From Cupriavidus alkaliphilus (GTDB lineage: Bacteria; Pseudomonadota; Gammaproteobacteria; Burkholderiales; Burkholderiaceae): a stretch of DNA of 64,000 bases. Positions 1 through 9,885 of this stretch are shown here, piece after piece. The DNA lies in the NCBI RefSeq assembly GCF_900094595.1, contig NZ_FMAD01000006.1:1-64000 (forward strand), read 5' to 3'. The translations under genes and the position numbers were made by a program. The notes under the pieces were generated by a model. The model was not told the DNA's origin and made no database searches. It worked only from the letters and a program-made list of their open reading frames with translations. Numbering within the stretch: position 1 is the stretch's first letter; each line of letters opens with the position of its first letter.

Positions 1-159
1 CGCGGCCGCACCGACGTGCCCAAGATCGTCGACTGGTACATGGAAGGCAAGCTCAATATCGACGACCTGATCACGCACACGCTGCCGCTGGAGCGTATCA
101 ACGAGGGCTTCGACCTGATGAAGCGCGGCGAGTCGATCCGCTCGGTGGTGTTGTACTGA
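1..159 (+). CDS. frmA: S-(hydroxymethyl)glutathione dehydrogenase / class III alcohol dehydrogenase, C-terminal end only
   Basis: The open frame enters from the left edge and stops at 157-159, so only the last 52 residues are present. The tail, with VDWYMEGKLNIDDLITH and GFDLMKRGESIRSVVLY, is the conserved C-terminus of zinc-dependent class III alcohol dehydrogenases (AdhC/FrmA), which oxidise S-hydroxymethylglutathione to S-formylglutathione with NAD. The next gene, 13 bases on, encodes the enzyme that hydrolyses that product, which supports the assignment. The catalytic and zinc-binding parts lie outside the window. Confidence 0.9.
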   Translation, partial: RGRTDVPKIVDWYMEGKLNIDDLITHTLPLERINEGFDLMKRGESIRSVVLY

Positions 160-172
160 GGACGGCGCCGAC

Positions 173-1015
173 ATGGAACTGATCTCTCAACATGGCTGCC
201 ACGGCGGCGTGCAGCGCTTCTATCGACATGACTCGGTGGCGATCGGGCTGCCGATGCGTTTCTCGGTCTACCTGCCGCCGCAGGCGCAGGCTGGCGCACG
301 GGTGCCGGTGCTGTTCTACCTGGCCGGCCTGACCTGCACCGAAGAGACTTTCATGATCAAGGCCGGCGCGCAGCGTTTTGCCGCCGAGCACGGCCTGATG
401 CTGGTGGCACCGGACACCAGCCCGCGCGGCGCGGGCCTGCCCGGCGAAGCGGATGCGTGGGACTTCGGCGTGGGCGCGGGGTTTTATGTCGATGCCACCG
501 AAGCGCCGTGGCAGAAGCACTGGCGCATGGAAAGCTACGTCGCCGAAGAACTGTTCGAACTCGTGACCAGCGCATTGCCGGGCGATGCCGCGCGCGTCGG
601 CATCTTCGGGCATTCGATGGGCGGGCATGGCGCCCTGGTGCTGGCGCAGCGCCATCCGCAGCGCTTCCGCTCGGTATCGGCATTCGCGCCGATCGCCGCG
701 CCGTCGCGCTGCCCGTGGGGCGAGAAGGCCTTTACCGGCTACCTCGGCAGCGACCGCGCCGCCTGGGCGCAGTATGACGCGAGCGAGCTGATGGCGCGCC
801 AGCAGGGGGCGCCGTTCCCGGCCGGCATCCTGGTCGACCAGGGCCTGGACGACCAGTTCCTGCAGAGCCAGCTGCATCCGGACGCATTCGCCGCGGCCTG
901 CCAGGCCGTCGGCCAGCCGCTGACGCTGCGCCGGCACAGCGGCTACGACCACGGCTACTACTTCATCACCAGCTTTATCGCCGACCACATCCGGCACCAC
1001 GCAACGCAGCTGTAG
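173..1015 (+). CDS. fghA: S-formylglutathione hydrolase
   Basis: 280 residues, the usual length for the esterase-D family. It hydrolyses S-formylglutathione to formate and glutathione, the second step of glutathione-dependent formaldehyde detoxification in the cytoplasm. The alpha/beta-hydrolase nucleophile motif GHSMGG is visible at about residues 146-151 (Ser148), after the LFYLAGLTCTEETF strand typical of this family; the C-terminal HSGYDHGYYFITSF segment carries the catalytic His. It starts 13 bases after the dehydrogenase, so the two form one operon. It ends 8 bases before the convergent AraC-type gene. Confidence 0.95.
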   Translation: MELISQHGCHGGVQRFYRHDSVAIGLPMRFSVYLPPQAQAGARVPVLFYLAGLTCTEETFMIKAGAQRFAAEHGLMLVAPDTSPRGAGLPGEADAWDFGVGAGFYVDATEAPWQKHWRMESYVAEELFELVTSALPGDAARVGIFGHSMGGHGALVLAQRHPQRFRSVSAFAPIAAPSRCPWGEKAFTGYLGSDRAAWAQYDASELMARQQGAPFPAGILVDQGLDDQFLQSQLHPDAFAAACQAVGQPLTLRRHSGYDHGYYFITSFIADHIRHHATQL

Positions 1016-1023
1016 CCACGCGC

Positions 1024-2037
1024 TCAGCCGTCCGCCAGGCGGCGGTACGCCCCGGGGCGCGATCCGGTCCAGCGCCGGAACGCCCGGTGGAACGCACCGG
1101 GCTCGGCAAAGCCGAGCTCGGCCGCGATATCGGCGACCGGGCGCCCGGAATGGCTGAGCGCCTCGATCGCCAGGTCGCGCCGCAGCGCATCCTTAAGGTC
1201 CTGGTAGCTCACGCCCTCCTCCATCAGCCGGCGCCGCAATGACGATGCCGACAGGTTCAGGCCGACGGCCAGGTCTTCGAACGTTGGCCACAGGTCCGGC
1301 CTCTGGTTGCGCAGCAGCCGGCGCACGCGCGCACCCATGCTGCTGCGGTCCGAATACTTGACCACCACGTTGTGCGGCGCGTCGCGCAGGAATGCCTTCA
1401 GGCTGCGCTCATCGTGGCGCACCGGCTGCTCCAGCAGCGCCGCGTCGAACACCAGCGCCGTGGCCGGCTGCGCGAACGCCAGCTGGCGCGAATACATGAC
1501 GCGATACTCAGCGCTGTACGGCGGTTCCGCATAGGCGAATGCCGCCAGCCGCACCGGCACGCGCCGCCGCAGCAGCCAGCTCATCAGGCCATGCAGCATG
1601 ATCAGCATGGTTTCCTGCGCAAACACGCCGGGCTGCCGCCCGAGGTGCGCCCTCGGCGCCGTCAGCACCAGCGCGGCCTCGTCGCCATGGCGCTCCAAGC
1701 GCACACCGATATCGTCGAGCAGCAGCCGGAAGTACCGCGTGATGCGCTCCAGTGCCTGCGCCAGCGTGCGGCTGCCCGCCACCGCATGGCACAGCATGGC
1801 AAAGCTGCCGCACTTCATGCTGCGCGAATCCTGGCCGAAGAACTCGTCGTCCAGCGCCGCGGCCACCGCCAGCCACAGTTCGCTGTAGCTGGCGGTAGAG
1901 ACCCGCGCCTGCGGCACCGCCAGCAGCGCGGGCGCAATGCCGGCGCCGCGCAGCACCGGCTCCGGGTCGATGCCGCGCGCGCGCAGCCCCGCGATGGCGT
2001 GGTGGACGAAACAGATGGCGACACTGCCTTTTTCCAT
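1024..2037 (-). CDS. AraC-family transcriptional regulator (arabinose-binding-type N-terminal domain)
   Basis: 337 residues from the ATG at 2037; a TTG 30 bases upstream is an alternative start, and neither has a clear ribosome site. The N-terminal 200 residues resemble the ligand-binding domain of OruR/ArgR-like AraC regulators (GSFAMLCHAVAGSRTLAQAL). The C-terminal 100 residues hold the double helix-turn-helix (SASSLRRRLMEEGVSYQDL, then PVADIAAELGFAEPGAFHRAFRRWTG). It is divergent from the isobutyryl-CoA/valine operon at 2201, so it probably controls that operon, as MmsR does for mmsAB in Pseudomonas. That role is inferred from position. Confidence 0.85.
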   Translation of the reverse strand: MEKGSVAICFVHHAIAGLRARGIDPEPVLRGAGIAPALLAVPQARVSTASYSELWLAVAAALDDEFFGQDSRSMKCGSFAMLCHAVAGSRTLAQALERITRYFRLLLDDIGVRLERHGDEAALVLTAPRAHLGRQPGVFAQETMLIMLHGLMSWLLRRRVPVRLAAFAYAEPPYSAEYRVMYSRQLAFAQPATALVFDAALLEQPVRHDERSLKAFLRDAPHNVVVKYSDRSSMGARVRRLLRNQRPDLWPTFEDLAVGLNLSASSLRRRLMEEGVSYQDLKDALRRDLAIEALSHSGRPVADIAAELGFAEPGAFHRAFRRWTGSRPGAYRRLADG

Positions 2038-2200
2038 GGTGCTGAGGGTGGCAAGCGATGGTGGCAAACGAGTTCACGAAGATTGGCGGATTTTGGCATA
2101 GGAGCCGGCCCCGGGCCTTCCTACACTGCCCGCAGGTCAACCGCCGAGCGCGCATTCTGCCTGAGTTGCAGCGCCGCTCCAAACGCCCACCCAATCTGCC

Positions 2201-3334
2201 ATGCACAGCGACTACACCGAAGAGCAAACCATGATCCGCGACAGCGCGCGCGCCTTTGCCACCGAACGGCTGGCCGGCGGCGCCGCGCAATGGGACCGCG
2301 ACGGCCGCCTTCCCGACGAGATCGTCGCCGAAATGGGCGCGCTCGGGCTGCTGGGCATGATCGTGCCCGAGGAATGGGGCGGCACCTATACCGACTATGT
2401 CGCCTACGCGCTGGCCATCGAAGAGATCGCCGCCGGCTGCGCCGCCTGCGCGACCATGATGAGCGTGCACAACTCGGTCGGCTGCGGGCCGATCCTGCAC
2501 TACGGCACCGAGGCGCAGAAAGAACGCTACCTGGCGCGGCTGGCCAGCGGCGAGCTGATCGGCGCGTTCTGCCTGACCGAACCGCAGGCCGGCTCCGAGG
2601 CGCACAACCTGCGCACCCGCGCCCGCTTTACCGACAACGGCTGGGTGCTCAACGGCAGCAAGCAGTTCGTCACCAACGGCCAGCGCGCGGGCGTGGCGGT
2701 GGTGTTTGCCGCCACCGAACCGGAACGCGGCAAGAAAGGCATCTCGGCGTTCCTGGTGCCCACCGACACGCCCGGTTTTATCGTCCACGCCCCGGAAAAG
2801 AAGCTGGGCATCCGCGCCTCGGACACCTGCGCCATCACGCTGGAAGACTGCGTGGTCCCGCATGACGCGTTGCTGGGCGAGCCCGGCGAAGGCCTGCGCA
2901 TCGCGCTGTCCAACCTGGAGGGCGGACGCATCGGCATCGCCGCGCAGGCGATCGGCATCGCCCGCTCGGCATTCGAGGCCGCATGCCGCTACGCGTCCGA
3001 GCGCATCCAGTTCGGCCGCGCGCTACGCGAGCATCCTCCCATCGCCAACATGCTGGCCGACATGGCCACCGAACTGAATGCCGCGCGGCTGCTGGTGCAT
3101 CGCGCCGCGCGCATGCGCAGCGACGGCGTGCCGTGCCTGTCCGAAGCCTCGCAGGCCAAGCTGTATGCGTCGGAGCTGGCCGAGCGCGTGTGCTCCAAGG
3201 CGCTGCAGATCCACGGCGGCTATGGCTACCTCGAAGACTACCCGGTCGAGCGCCATTACCGCGACGCCCGCATTACCCAGATCTACGAAGGCACCAGCGA
3301 GATCCAGCGCATGCTGATCGCGCGCAGCCTCTGA
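2201..3334 (+). CDS. acyl-CoA dehydrogenase, probably isobutyryl-CoA dehydrogenase
   Basis: 377 residues, normal for the FAD-dependent acyl-CoA dehydrogenase family. Visible family signatures are the [15 protein letters not shown] segment near residue 125, [11 protein letters not shown], and the C-terminal [41 protein letters not shown], where the Glu in YEGTSE is the catalytic base position. It begins a codirectional run with mmsA, mmsB, an enoyl-CoA hydratase and a 3-hydroxyisobutyryl-CoA hydrolase. Its likely substrate is therefore isobutyryl-CoA, giving methacrylyl-CoA in valine breakdown. Substrate choice is inferred from context; short-chain and branched-chain members are hard to separate by eye. 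Confidence 0.92.
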   Translation: MHSDYTEEQTMIRDSARAFATERLAGGAAQWDRDGRLPDEIVAEMGALGLLGMIVPEEWGGTYTDYVAYALAIEEIAAGCAACATMMSVHNSVGCGPILHYGTEAQKERYLARLASGELIGAFCLTEPQAGSEAHNLRTRARFTDNGWVLNGSKQFVTNGQRAGVAVVFAATEPERGKKGISAFLVPTDTPGFIVHAPEKKLGIRASDTCAITLEDCVVPHDALLGEPGEGLRIALSNLEGGRIGIAAQAIGIARSAFEAACRYASERIQFGRALREHPPIANMLADMATELNAARLLVHRAARMRSDGVPCLSEASQAKLYASELAERVCSKALQIHGGYGYLEDYPVERHYRDARITQIYEGTSEIQRMLIARSL

Positions 3335-3374
3335 CCCCGCTTACCCTGCAAAACAACACCCTCCGGAGACAACC

Positions 3375-4898
3375 ATGACTGCCGTGCCCAACACCGCCAC
3401 TGCCGTGCCCACCGTACCGCTGCTGATCAACGGCGAATGGGTGGACTCGTCCGCCACCGAATTCCGCAACGTGGTCAATCCCGCGACGCAGGAAGTGCTG
3501 GCGCGCGTGCCGCTCGCCACCGCCAGCGAAGTCGCGGCAGCCGTGGGCGCCGCGCACCGCGCCTTTGCCACCTGGCGCCACACGCCGATCGGCGCGCGGC
3601 TGCGTGTCATGCTGCGCTTCCAGGCGCTGATCCGCGAGCACAGCAAGCGTATCGCCGCGATCCTGACCGCCGAGCAGGGCAAGACCCTGGCCGATGCCGA
3701 AGGCGATATCTTCCGCGGGCTGGAGGTGGTCGAGCACGCCTGCTCGATCGGCACGCTGCAGCAAGGCGGCTTTGCCGAGAACGTGGCCGCCACCGTCGAC
3801 ACCTACACGCTGCAGCAGCCGATCGGCGTCTGCGCCGGCATCACCCCGTTCAACTTCCCGGCGATGATCCCGCTGTGGATGTTCCCGATGGCGATCGTCT
3901 GCGGCAATACCTTCGTGCTCAAGCCGTCCGAGCAGGATCCGCTGTCGACCATGGAACTGGTCAAGCTGGCGCTGGAAGCCGGCGTACCGCCGGGCGTGCT
4001 GAACGTGGTGCACGGCGCCAAGGACGTGGTCGATGCGCTGTGCACGCACCCGGACATCAAGGCGGTGTCGTTCGTGGGCTCGACCGCCGTCGGCACCCAT
4101 GTCTACAACCTGGCCGGCGCGCACGGCAAGCGCGTGCAGTCGATGATGGGCGCCAAGAACCACGCGGTGGTGCTGCCCGACGCGCACAAGGAGCAAACCC
4201 TGAATGCGCTGGCGGGCGCCGGCTTCGGCGCGGCCGGGCAGCGCTGCATGGCCACTTCGGTGGTGGTGCTGGTGGGCGCGGCGCGTGACTGGGTGCCCGA
4301 CCTGGTGGCGCGCGCCAAGACGCTCAAGGTCGGCGCCGGCGCCGAGCCGGGCACCGATGTCGGCCCGGTGGTTTCGGTCGCGGCAAAGGAGCGCATCCTC
4401 GGCCTGATCGCCGCCGGCGAGCGTGAAGGTGCCACGCTGGTGCTGGACGGCCGCGGCGTGGACGTCCCGGGATATCCGCAGGGCAACTTCATCGGCCCGA
4501 CCATCTTCACCGACGTGAAGACCGACATGTCGATCTACACCGAAGAGATCTTCGGACCGGTGCTGGTGGTGATCGGCGTAGACACGCTGGACGACGCCAT
4601 CGCGCTGGTCAACCGCAACCCGTTCGGCAACGGCACCGGCGTGTTCACGCAGAGCGGCGCCGCGGCGCGCAAGTTCCAGAGCGAGATCGATGTCGGCCAG
4701 GTCGGCATCAACATCCCCATCCCGGTACCGGTGCCCTACTTCAGCTTCACCGGCTCGCGCGGCTCCAAGCTGGGCGACCTGGGGCCGTACGGCAAGCAGG
4801 TGGTGCAGTTCTACACGCAGACCAAGACGGTGACGGCGCGCTGGTTTGATGATGCGACGGTCAATGATGGGGTGAATACGACGATCAGCCTGAAGTAA
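3375..4898 (+). CDS. mmsA: CoA-acylating methylmalonate-semialdehyde dehydrogenase
   Basis: 507 residues, aldehyde-dehydrogenase superfamily. It converts methylmalonate semialdehyde, CoA and NAD to propionyl-CoA and CO2, the last step of distal valine degradation. Features seen are [21 protein letters not shown]-like sequence at about 150-170, the NAD-binding [17 protein letters not shown], and the catalytic cysteine in [15 protein letters not shown] near residue 290. The usual ALDH glutamate motif (ELGG) is replaced by MGAKNHAVV, which is diagnostic of the CoA-dependent MMSDH subgroup. A gccgg-type hairpin follows before mmsB. Confidence 0.96.
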   Translation: MTAVPNTATAVPTVPLLINGEWVDSSATEFRNVVNPATQEVLARVPLATASEVAAAVGAAHRAFATWRHTPIGARLRVMLRFQALIREHSKRIAAILTAEQGKTLADAEGDIFRGLEVVEHACSIGTLQQGGFAENVAATVDTYTLQQPIGVCAGITPFNFPAMIPLWMFPMAIVCGNTFVLKPSEQDPLSTMELVKLALEAGVPPGVLNVVHGAKDVVDALCTHPDIKAVSFVGSTAVGTHVYNLAGAHGKRVQSMMGAKNHAVVLPDAHKEQTLNALAGAGFGAAGQRCMATSVVVLVGAARDWVPDLVARAKTLKVGAGAEPGTDVGPVVSVAAKERILGLIAAGEREGATLVLDGRGVDVPGYPQGNFIGPTIFTDVKTDMSIYTEEIFGPVLVVIGVDTLDDAIALVNRNPFGNGTGVFTQSGAAARKFQSEIDVGQVGINIPIPVPVPYFSFTGSRGSKLGDLGPYGKQVVQFYTQTKTVTARWFDDATVNDGVNTTISLK

Positions 4899-4927
4899 AG
4901 ATTCATCGCCGCAGCGCTTCCCGTCCC

Positions 4928-4975
4928 GCCGGTTTGCTCCCCCCGCCCGCTTGCGGGAGAGGGGAGCAAACCGGC
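4928..4975. repeat. 15-bp perfect inverted repeat with nested hairpin between mmsA and mmsB
   Basis: The arm GCCGGTTTGCTCCCC (4928-4942) is perfectly complemented by GGGGAGCAAACCGGC (4961-4975). The 18-base loop itself contains CCCGC-TT-GCGGG. No T-tract follows, so it is a poor intrinsic terminator. It could be an RNA-stabilising or attenuating stem between mmsA and mmsB, or one copy of a dispersed palindromic repeat. I see no second copy in this window. Confidence 0.8.
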
Positions 4976-5006
4976 ATCCGAAACGCCTCATCGAAGGAGA
5001 CACCCC

Positions 5007-5912
5007 ATGCATATCGCCTTCATCGGCCTGGGCAACATGGGCGCGCCCATGGCGCGCAACCTGCTCAAGGCCGGCCACACGCTGACCGTATTCGACCTGA
5101 ACACCGCCGCGGTGGCATCGCTGTGCGCCGAGGGCGCCGCCAGCGCCGACTCGGCGCGCAAGGCCGTGGCCGAAGCGGATTTCGTCATCACCATGCTGCC
5201 GGCGGCCGCCCATGTGCGTAGCGCCTACCTCGGCGAAGACGGCGTGCTGGCCGGTGTGCGGCCCGGCGTGCCGCTGGTCGACTCCAGCACCATCGATCCC
5301 GCCACCGTACGTGAACTGGCCGCCGCGGCCGAGGCACACGGCAATGCGCTGGCCGATGCGCCGGTCTCCGGCGGCACCGTTGGCGCGCAGGCCGGCACGC
5401 TGACCTTCATGGTCGGCGCCAGCGAGGCGTTGTTCGCGCAGGTGCGACCGGTGCTGGCCGGCATGGGCCGCAACCTGGTCCACTGCGGCGGCACCGGCAC
5501 CGGCCAGGTCGCCAAGATCTGCAACAACCTGATCCTGGGCATCTCCATGATCGGCGTCTCCGAGGCCATGGCGCTGGGCGTCAAGCTCGGCATCGATGCC
5601 AATGTGCTGGCGGGCATCGTCAATACCTCCACCGGCCGCTGCTGGGCTTCCGATACCTGCAATCCGTGGCCCGGCGTGATCGAGACCGCGCCGGCCAGCC
5701 GTGGCTACAGCGGCGGCTTCGGCGCCGACCTGATGCTCAAGGACCTGGGCCTGGCCGCGGACGCCGCGCGCAGCGTGAAGCAGCCGCTGTTCCTGGGCGC
5801 GCTGGCGCAACAGGTCTACCAGGCCGTGAGCCATGCCGGCGATGGCCATCTCGACTTCTCCGGCGTCATCCGCCAGTACCTGTCCGCCGCGGACAAGGAG
5901 AGCAAGCAATGA
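5007..5912 (+). CDS. mmsB: 3-hydroxyisobutyrate dehydrogenase
   Basis: 301 residues, beta-hydroxyacid dehydrogenase family. It oxidises 3-hydroxyisobutyrate to methylmalonate semialdehyde with NAD. The N-terminal Rossmann motif IAFIGLGNMGAPMARNL occupies residues 3-19. The substrate motif DAPVSGGTVGAQAGTL is near residue 120, and the catalytic lysine region GQVAKICNNL is near 170. A good ribosome site (aaggaga) precedes the ATG. Its stop overlaps the start of the next gene in ATGA, showing translational coupling. Confidence 0.96.
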   Translation: MHIAFIGLGNMGAPMARNLLKAGHTLTVFDLNTAAVASLCAEGAASADSARKAVAEADFVITMLPAAAHVRSAYLGEDGVLAGVRPGVPLVDSSTIDPATVRELAAAAEAHGNALADAPVSGGTVGAQAGTLTFMVGASEALFAQVRPVLAGMGRNLVHCGGTGTGQVAKICNNLILGISMIGVSEAMALGVKLGIDANVLAGIVNTSTGRCWASDTCNPWPGVIETAPASRGYSGGFGADLMLKDLGLAADAARSVKQPLFLGALAQQVYQAVSHAGDGHLDFSGVIRQYLSAADKESKQ

Positions 5913-6679
5913 TCGAATTCGCCCTGCAGGGCCACGTCGCCACGCTGACGCTGAGCCGCCCGCCCGCCAACGCGTTCACCGCCGCAGGCCTGCAGCAGCT
6001 GCGCGAGCTGGTTGCCAGGATCGACGCCAACCCGGAAGTGCGCGCCGTGGTCGTCACCGGAGCCGGCGAGAAGTTCTTCAGCGCCGGTGCCGACCTGAAC
6101 GGCTTTGCCGAGGGCGACCGCGCGCATGCGCGCGTGATGGCGCAGCAGTTCGGCAGCGCCTTCGAGGCCCTGCAGAATGCGCGGCCGGTGGTGATTGCCG
6201 CGATCAACGGCTATGCCATGGGCGGCGGGCTGGAATGCGCGCTGGCCTGCGATATCCGCATCGCCGAGGAACAGGCCCAGATGGCGCTGCCCGAAGCCGC
6301 CGTGGGCCTGCTGCCCTGCGGCTGCGGCACGCAGACGCTGCCCTGGCTGGTGGGCGAAGGCTGGGCCAAGCGCATGATCCTGACCAACGAGCGCGTCGAT
6401 GCGGCCACCGCGCTGCGCATCGGACTGGTGGAAGACGTGGTGCCGCGCGGCCAGGCCCTTGCCACGGCGATGGCGATGGCCGAACGCGCCTGCAAGGTCA
6501 GCCCGCGGGCCGCCGCGCACAGCAAGCGGCTGGTGCACCTGGCGCGCCAGGGCGTGCCGCGCCAGGCGGCGCTGGCGCTGGAGCGCGAGCGCTTTGTCGA
6601 CCTCTTCGACGATGCCGACCAGCGCGAGGGCGTCAACGCCTTCCTCGAGAAACGCGCGCCGCAATGGCGCAACGCCTAG
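5909..6679 (+). CDS. enoyl-CoA hydratase/isomerase, probably methacrylyl-CoA hydratase
   Basis: 256 residues from the ATG overlapping the mmsB stop; a longer upstream frame exists but runs out of phase through mmsB and is not real. The crotonase signature is clear: FSAGADLNGFAEGD near residue 60, the oxyanion-hole segment INGYAMGGGLECALACDIRIAEEQAQMALPEAAVGLLP at about 97-135, with the second catalytic acid in LPEAAVG. In this operon it most likely hydrates methacrylyl-CoA to 3-hydroxyisobutyryl-CoA. A broader short-chain enoyl-CoA hydratase role is possible. Confidence 0.92.
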   Translation: MIEFALQGHVATLTLSRPPANAFTAAGLQQLRELVARIDANPEVRAVVVTGAGEKFFSAGADLNGFAEGDRAHARVMAQQFGSAFEALQNARPVVIAAINGYAMGGGLECALACDIRIAEEQAQMALPEAAVGLLPCGCGTQTLPWLVGEGWAKRMILTNERVDAATALRIGLVEDVVPRGQALATAMAMAERACKVSPRAAAHSKRLVHLARQGVPRQAALALERERFVDLFDDADQREGVNAFLEKRAPQWRNA

Positions 6680-6688
6680 GAGCCCGCC

Positions 6689-7828
6689 ATGCGCCTGACT
6701 GAAGCGACCAAGGCCGCCAACCTGGATGTGGCCGAGCCGGAGGTGCTGTTCCAGGTGGTCAACGGCGTCGGCATTGCCACGCTGAACCGGCCGCGCCAGC
6801 TCAATGCCCTGTCGTATCCCATGATCGTCGCGCTGGGCGCTCAGGTGGAAGCCTGGTCGCGCGATGATGCCATCCGCGCGGTGGTGCTGCGCGGCGCGGG
6901 TCCCAAGGCCTTCTGCGCCGGCGGCGATATCCGCGCGCTGACCGACAGCTACCGCGACGGCACGCCGCTGCACCGGCGCTTCTTTATCGACGAGTACACG
7001 CTGGACTACCGCCTGCACCGCTATCCCAAGCCGCTGGTGGCGCTGATGGACGGCATCGTCATGGGCGGCGGCATGGGCCTGGCACAGGCCGCGCACCTGC
7101 GCCTGGTCACCGAACGCTCGCGCGTGGCCATGCCCGAGACCGGCATCGGCCTCGTGCCGGATGTGGGCGCCAGCCACTTCCTGTCGAAGCTGCCGGTGCC
7201 GCTGGCGCTCTACCTGGGGCTGACCGGCGTGAGCATCGGCGCGGCGGACGCACTGCTATGCGGACTGGCCGATGCGGCGGTGGACAGCGCCACGCTGGCC
7301 GGGCTGGAACAAACCCTCGCCGGCATCGACTGGGGCCACGACACGCTGGCGGACCTGCGCCACGCGCTGGTGCGCGAGCCCGTTGCCAGCGCTGCCGAAG
7401 CGCCGCTGCTGCAAGTGCTGCCGGCCCTGCTGGAGCATTTCCCGGCGCATGCGACGCTGCCGGAAATCCTGGCCAGCCTGGCTGGCGAGGACGATCCCGC
7501 CTACACCGCGTGGGCCAGCCGGACCATCGACGTCCTGCGCACCCGTTCGCCGCTGTCCGCGTGCGCCACGCGCGAGCTGCTGCTGCGCGGGCGCAGGCTG
7601 GACCTGGCCGACTGCTTCCGCATGGAACTGGCGGTGGTGGTCAACACCTTCACGCAAGGCGATTTCGTCGAGGGCGTGCGCGCGCTGATCGTCGACAAGG
7701 ACAACGCCCCGCGCTGGCGCGTCACCAGCTATGACGCGGTGGACGAGGCCGGCATCCACGCGCTGTTCCGGCCGTGGTGGGCGCCGGGCGAGCAGCCGCT
7801 GCCCCTGCCTCCGATCCCGCTCGGCTGA
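6689..7828 (+). CDS. 3-hydroxyisobutyryl-CoA hydrolase
   Basis: 379 residues, longer than a plain crotonase and typical of the HIBCH branch (ECH_2). It releases 3-hydroxyisobutyrate from its CoA ester, pulling toxic methacrylyl-CoA forward. Family features are LNRPRQLNALSYPMI, GAGPKAFCAGGDIRAL at about 70-85, the MDGIVMGGGMGLAQAAHLRLVTERSRVAMPETGIGLVPDVGASHFL block at about 115-165, and the C-terminal FVEGVRALIVDKDNAPRW, which is diagnostic for HIBCH. It starts 9 bases after the hydratase and completes a full isobutyryl-CoA to propionyl-CoA set in one operon. Confidence 0.94.
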   Translation: MRLTEATKAANLDVAEPEVLFQVVNGVGIATLNRPRQLNALSYPMIVALGAQVEAWSRDDAIRAVVLRGAGPKAFCAGGDIRALTDSYRDGTPLHRRFFIDEYTLDYRLHRYPKPLVALMDGIVMGGGMGLAQAAHLRLVTERSRVAMPETGIGLVPDVGASHFLSKLPVPLALYLGLTGVSIGAADALLCGLADAAVDSATLAGLEQTLAGIDWGHDTLADLRHALVREPVASAAEAPLLQVLPALLEHFPAHATLPEILASLAGEDDPAYTAWASRTIDVLRTRSPLSACATRELLLRGRRLDLADCFRMELAVVVNTFTQGDFVEGVRALIVDKDNAPRWRVTSYDAVDEAGIHALFRPWWAPGEQPLPLPPIPLG

Positions 7829-7842
7829 GCGGATGCACGGCC

Positions 7843-8508
7843 GTGAGCCTCGACGCGCTGCTGGCGCGCAGCCCCTGGGCCGCGGCACTGACCCCGGCGC
7901 AACGCGACCGCGTCCGCGCCGAACTGCGCGAGCGCGCAGTGCCGCAAGGCGCCTATGTCATCCGCAAGGGCGACCGGGCCGACAGCTGGCTGGGCGTTGC
8001 CGAGGGCCTGGTCAAGGTGCATTGCGCCTCGCCCTCCGGCAAGCGCGCCACGCTTACCGGCGTGCCGGCCGGAGGCTGGCTCGGCGAAGGCTCCCTGCTC
8101 AAGCGCGAGGCGCTGCGCTATGACGTGGTGGCGCTGCGCGATTCACGCATTGCCTGCATGCCGGGTGCCACCTTCCGCTGGCTGCAGGAAACCAGCCTGC
8201 CCTTCAACCGCTACCTGCTCGACCAGCTCAACGAACGGCTCGGCCTGTTCATCGCCACCGTCGAGCATGAGCGGCTGCATGGCATCGAGGGCCGCGTGGC
8301 GCGGGCACTGGCGACGCTGTTCAATCCGGTGCTGTGTCCTGGCCTGGGTCCGGCACTGCATCTGACGCAGGAAGAAGTTGGCCTGCTGGCGGGGATTTCG
8401 CGCCAGCGGGCCAATGCGGCGCTCAAGGTGCTGGAAAGCGAAGGCTTGCTGGCGGTCGAGCACGGCGCCGTGCATGTGCTCGACCTGGAGGCGCTGCGCC
8501 GCTACTGA
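7843..8508 (+). CDS. Crp/Fnr-family transcriptional regulator
   Basis: 221 residues from the GTG at 7843, which lies just after the preceding stop; an ATG 69 bases earlier would overlap the hydrolase gene. The N-terminal half is a cyclic-nucleotide-type effector domain (GAYVIRKGDRADSWLGVAEGLVKVH; GGWLGEGSLLKREALRYDVVALRDS). The C-terminal winged helix contains LTQEEVGLLAGISRQRANAALKVLESEGLLAVEHGAVHVLD. No Fnr-type N-terminal cysteine cluster is seen, so it is not an oxygen-sensing FNR. The effector and targets are unknown; its place at the end of the valine operon hints at a link to that pathway. Confidence 0.88.
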   Translation: MSLDALLARSPWAAALTPAQRDRVRAELRERAVPQGAYVIRKGDRADSWLGVAEGLVKVHCASPSGKRATLTGVPAGGWLGEGSLLKREALRYDVVALRDSRIACMPGATFRWLQETSLPFNRYLLDQLNERLGLFIATVEHERLHGIEGRVARALATLFNPVLCPGLGPALHLTQEEVGLLAGISRQRANAALKVLESEGLLAVEHGAVHVLDLEALRRY

Positions 8509-8521
8509 ATGCGGCGCACGT

Positions 8522-9754
8522 TCATGCTTGCGCCGGCGATGACGACGGCTTGACCAGCCCGTCCGCCCGGAACATTGCCTTGATGCCGCGCACCGCCTGC
8601 CGGATGCGCGATTCATTCTCGATCAGCGCAAAGCGCACGTACTCGTCGCCATAGTCGCCGAAGCCGATGCCGGGCGAAACCGAGACCTTGGCCTTGGCCA
8701 GCAATTGCTTCGAGAATTCCAGCGAGCCCAGCGCGCGGTAGGGTTCGGGAATCCGCGCCCAGATATACATGGAGGCCTTGGGGATTTCCACCGGCCAGCC
8801 CGCTTCGATCAGCCCGCGCGCCAGCACGTCGCGGCGCGACTGGTATTGCGCGGCAATCTCGCTGACGCATTGCTGGTCGCCTTCGAGCGCGGCAATGGCC
8901 GCGATCTGCAGCGGCGTAAAGGTGCCGTAGTCGTGATAGCTCTTGATGCGCGTCAGCGCCGCCACCAGGTCCGGGTTGCCGACCATAAAGCCCACGCGCC
9001 AGCCCGCCATGTTGTAGCTCTTGGACAGCGTGAAAAATTCCACCGCGATGTCCTTGGCGCCCGGCACCTGCATGATCGACGGCGCCTTCCAGCCATCGAA
9101 GACGATATCCGCGTAAGCCAGGTCGTGCACCACGAAGATATCGTGCTTGCGCGCCAGCGCAATCACACGCTCGAAGAAGTCCAGCTCCACGCATTGCGCG
9201 GTCGGGTTCGACGGAAATCCCAGCACGATCATCTTGGGCTTGGGATAGCTGCCGCGGATGGCGCGCTCCAACTCGGCAAAGAAATCGATGCCCGGCACCA
9301 GCGGCACCGAACGGATGTCGGCGCCGGCAATGACCGCGCCGTAGATGTGGATCGGATAGCTGGGGTCGGGCACCAGCACGGTGTCGCCGCGATCCAGCGT
9401 GGCCAGCATCAGGTGCGCCAGGCCCTCTTTCGACCCGATGGTGACGATGGCCTCGGTATCCGGATCGATCTCGACGTCATACCGTTCGCGGTACCAGTGA
9501 GAGATCGCGCGGCGCAGCCGCGGAATGCCCTTGGATGCCGAATAGCCGTGCGTATCGGGGCGCTGCGCCGCCTCGGTGAGCTTGGCCACGATATGCGCCG
9601 GCGTGGCACCATCGGGATTGCCCATGCTCATGTCGATGATGTCCTCGCCACGGCGGCGGGCGGCCATCTTCAGCTCGGCGGTGATATTGAAAACGTACGG
9701 GGGAAGGCGATCGATGCGCGCAAATCGGCGCTTGCCGGAGGAAGCGGCAGTCAT
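8522..9754 (-). CDS. alaC: PLP-dependent class I/II aminotransferase, AlaC-like
   Basis: 410 residues. The fold-type I aminotransferase motifs are clear: [29 protein letters not shown] near 75-95, [19 protein letters not shown], the YADIVFDGW aspartate region, and the PLP lysine in [20 protein letters not shown] near residue 240. The closest family I know is AlaC/YfdZ, a glutamate-pyruvate transaminase that makes alanine; related members act on other amino acids. It is convergent with the Crp-type gene and single. Confidence 0.85.
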   Translation of the reverse strand: MTAASSGKRRFARIDRLPPYVFNITAELKMAARRRGEDIIDMSMGNPDGATPAHIVAKLTEAAQRPDTHGYSASKGIPRLRRAISHWYRERYDVEIDPDTEAIVTIGSKEGLAHLMLATLDRGDTVLVPDPSYPIHIYGAVIAGADIRSVPLVPGIDFFAELERAIRGSYPKPKMIVLGFPSNPTAQCVELDFFERVIALARKHDIFVVHDLAYADIVFDGWKAPSIMQVPGAKDIAVEFFTLSKSYNMAGWRVGFMVGNPDLVAALTRIKSYHDYGTFTPLQIAAIAALEGDQQCVSEIAAQYQSRRDVLARGLIEAGWPVEIPKASMYIWARIPEPYRALGSLEFSKQLLAKAKVSVSPGIGFGDYGDEYVRFALIENESRIRQAVRGIKAMFRADGLVKPSSSPAQA

Positions 9755-9885
9755 GAAGAGGTCCTTTACGTAAGCGCCCGGAACCGTCCGAGCGACGTCG
9801 GCAGCTTTTGTCTCGGCTGCCGGGGACTCATGTTAGCGGGGATGCGGCGATTGCACAACGGCCATATGCGGCCGCCCGCGACCGA

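Noticed and set aside
3273-5909. 878-codon open frame antisense to mmsA and mmsB
   Set aside because: Shadow frame caused by high third-position GC; the plus strand encodes full, motif-rich MmsA and MmsB.
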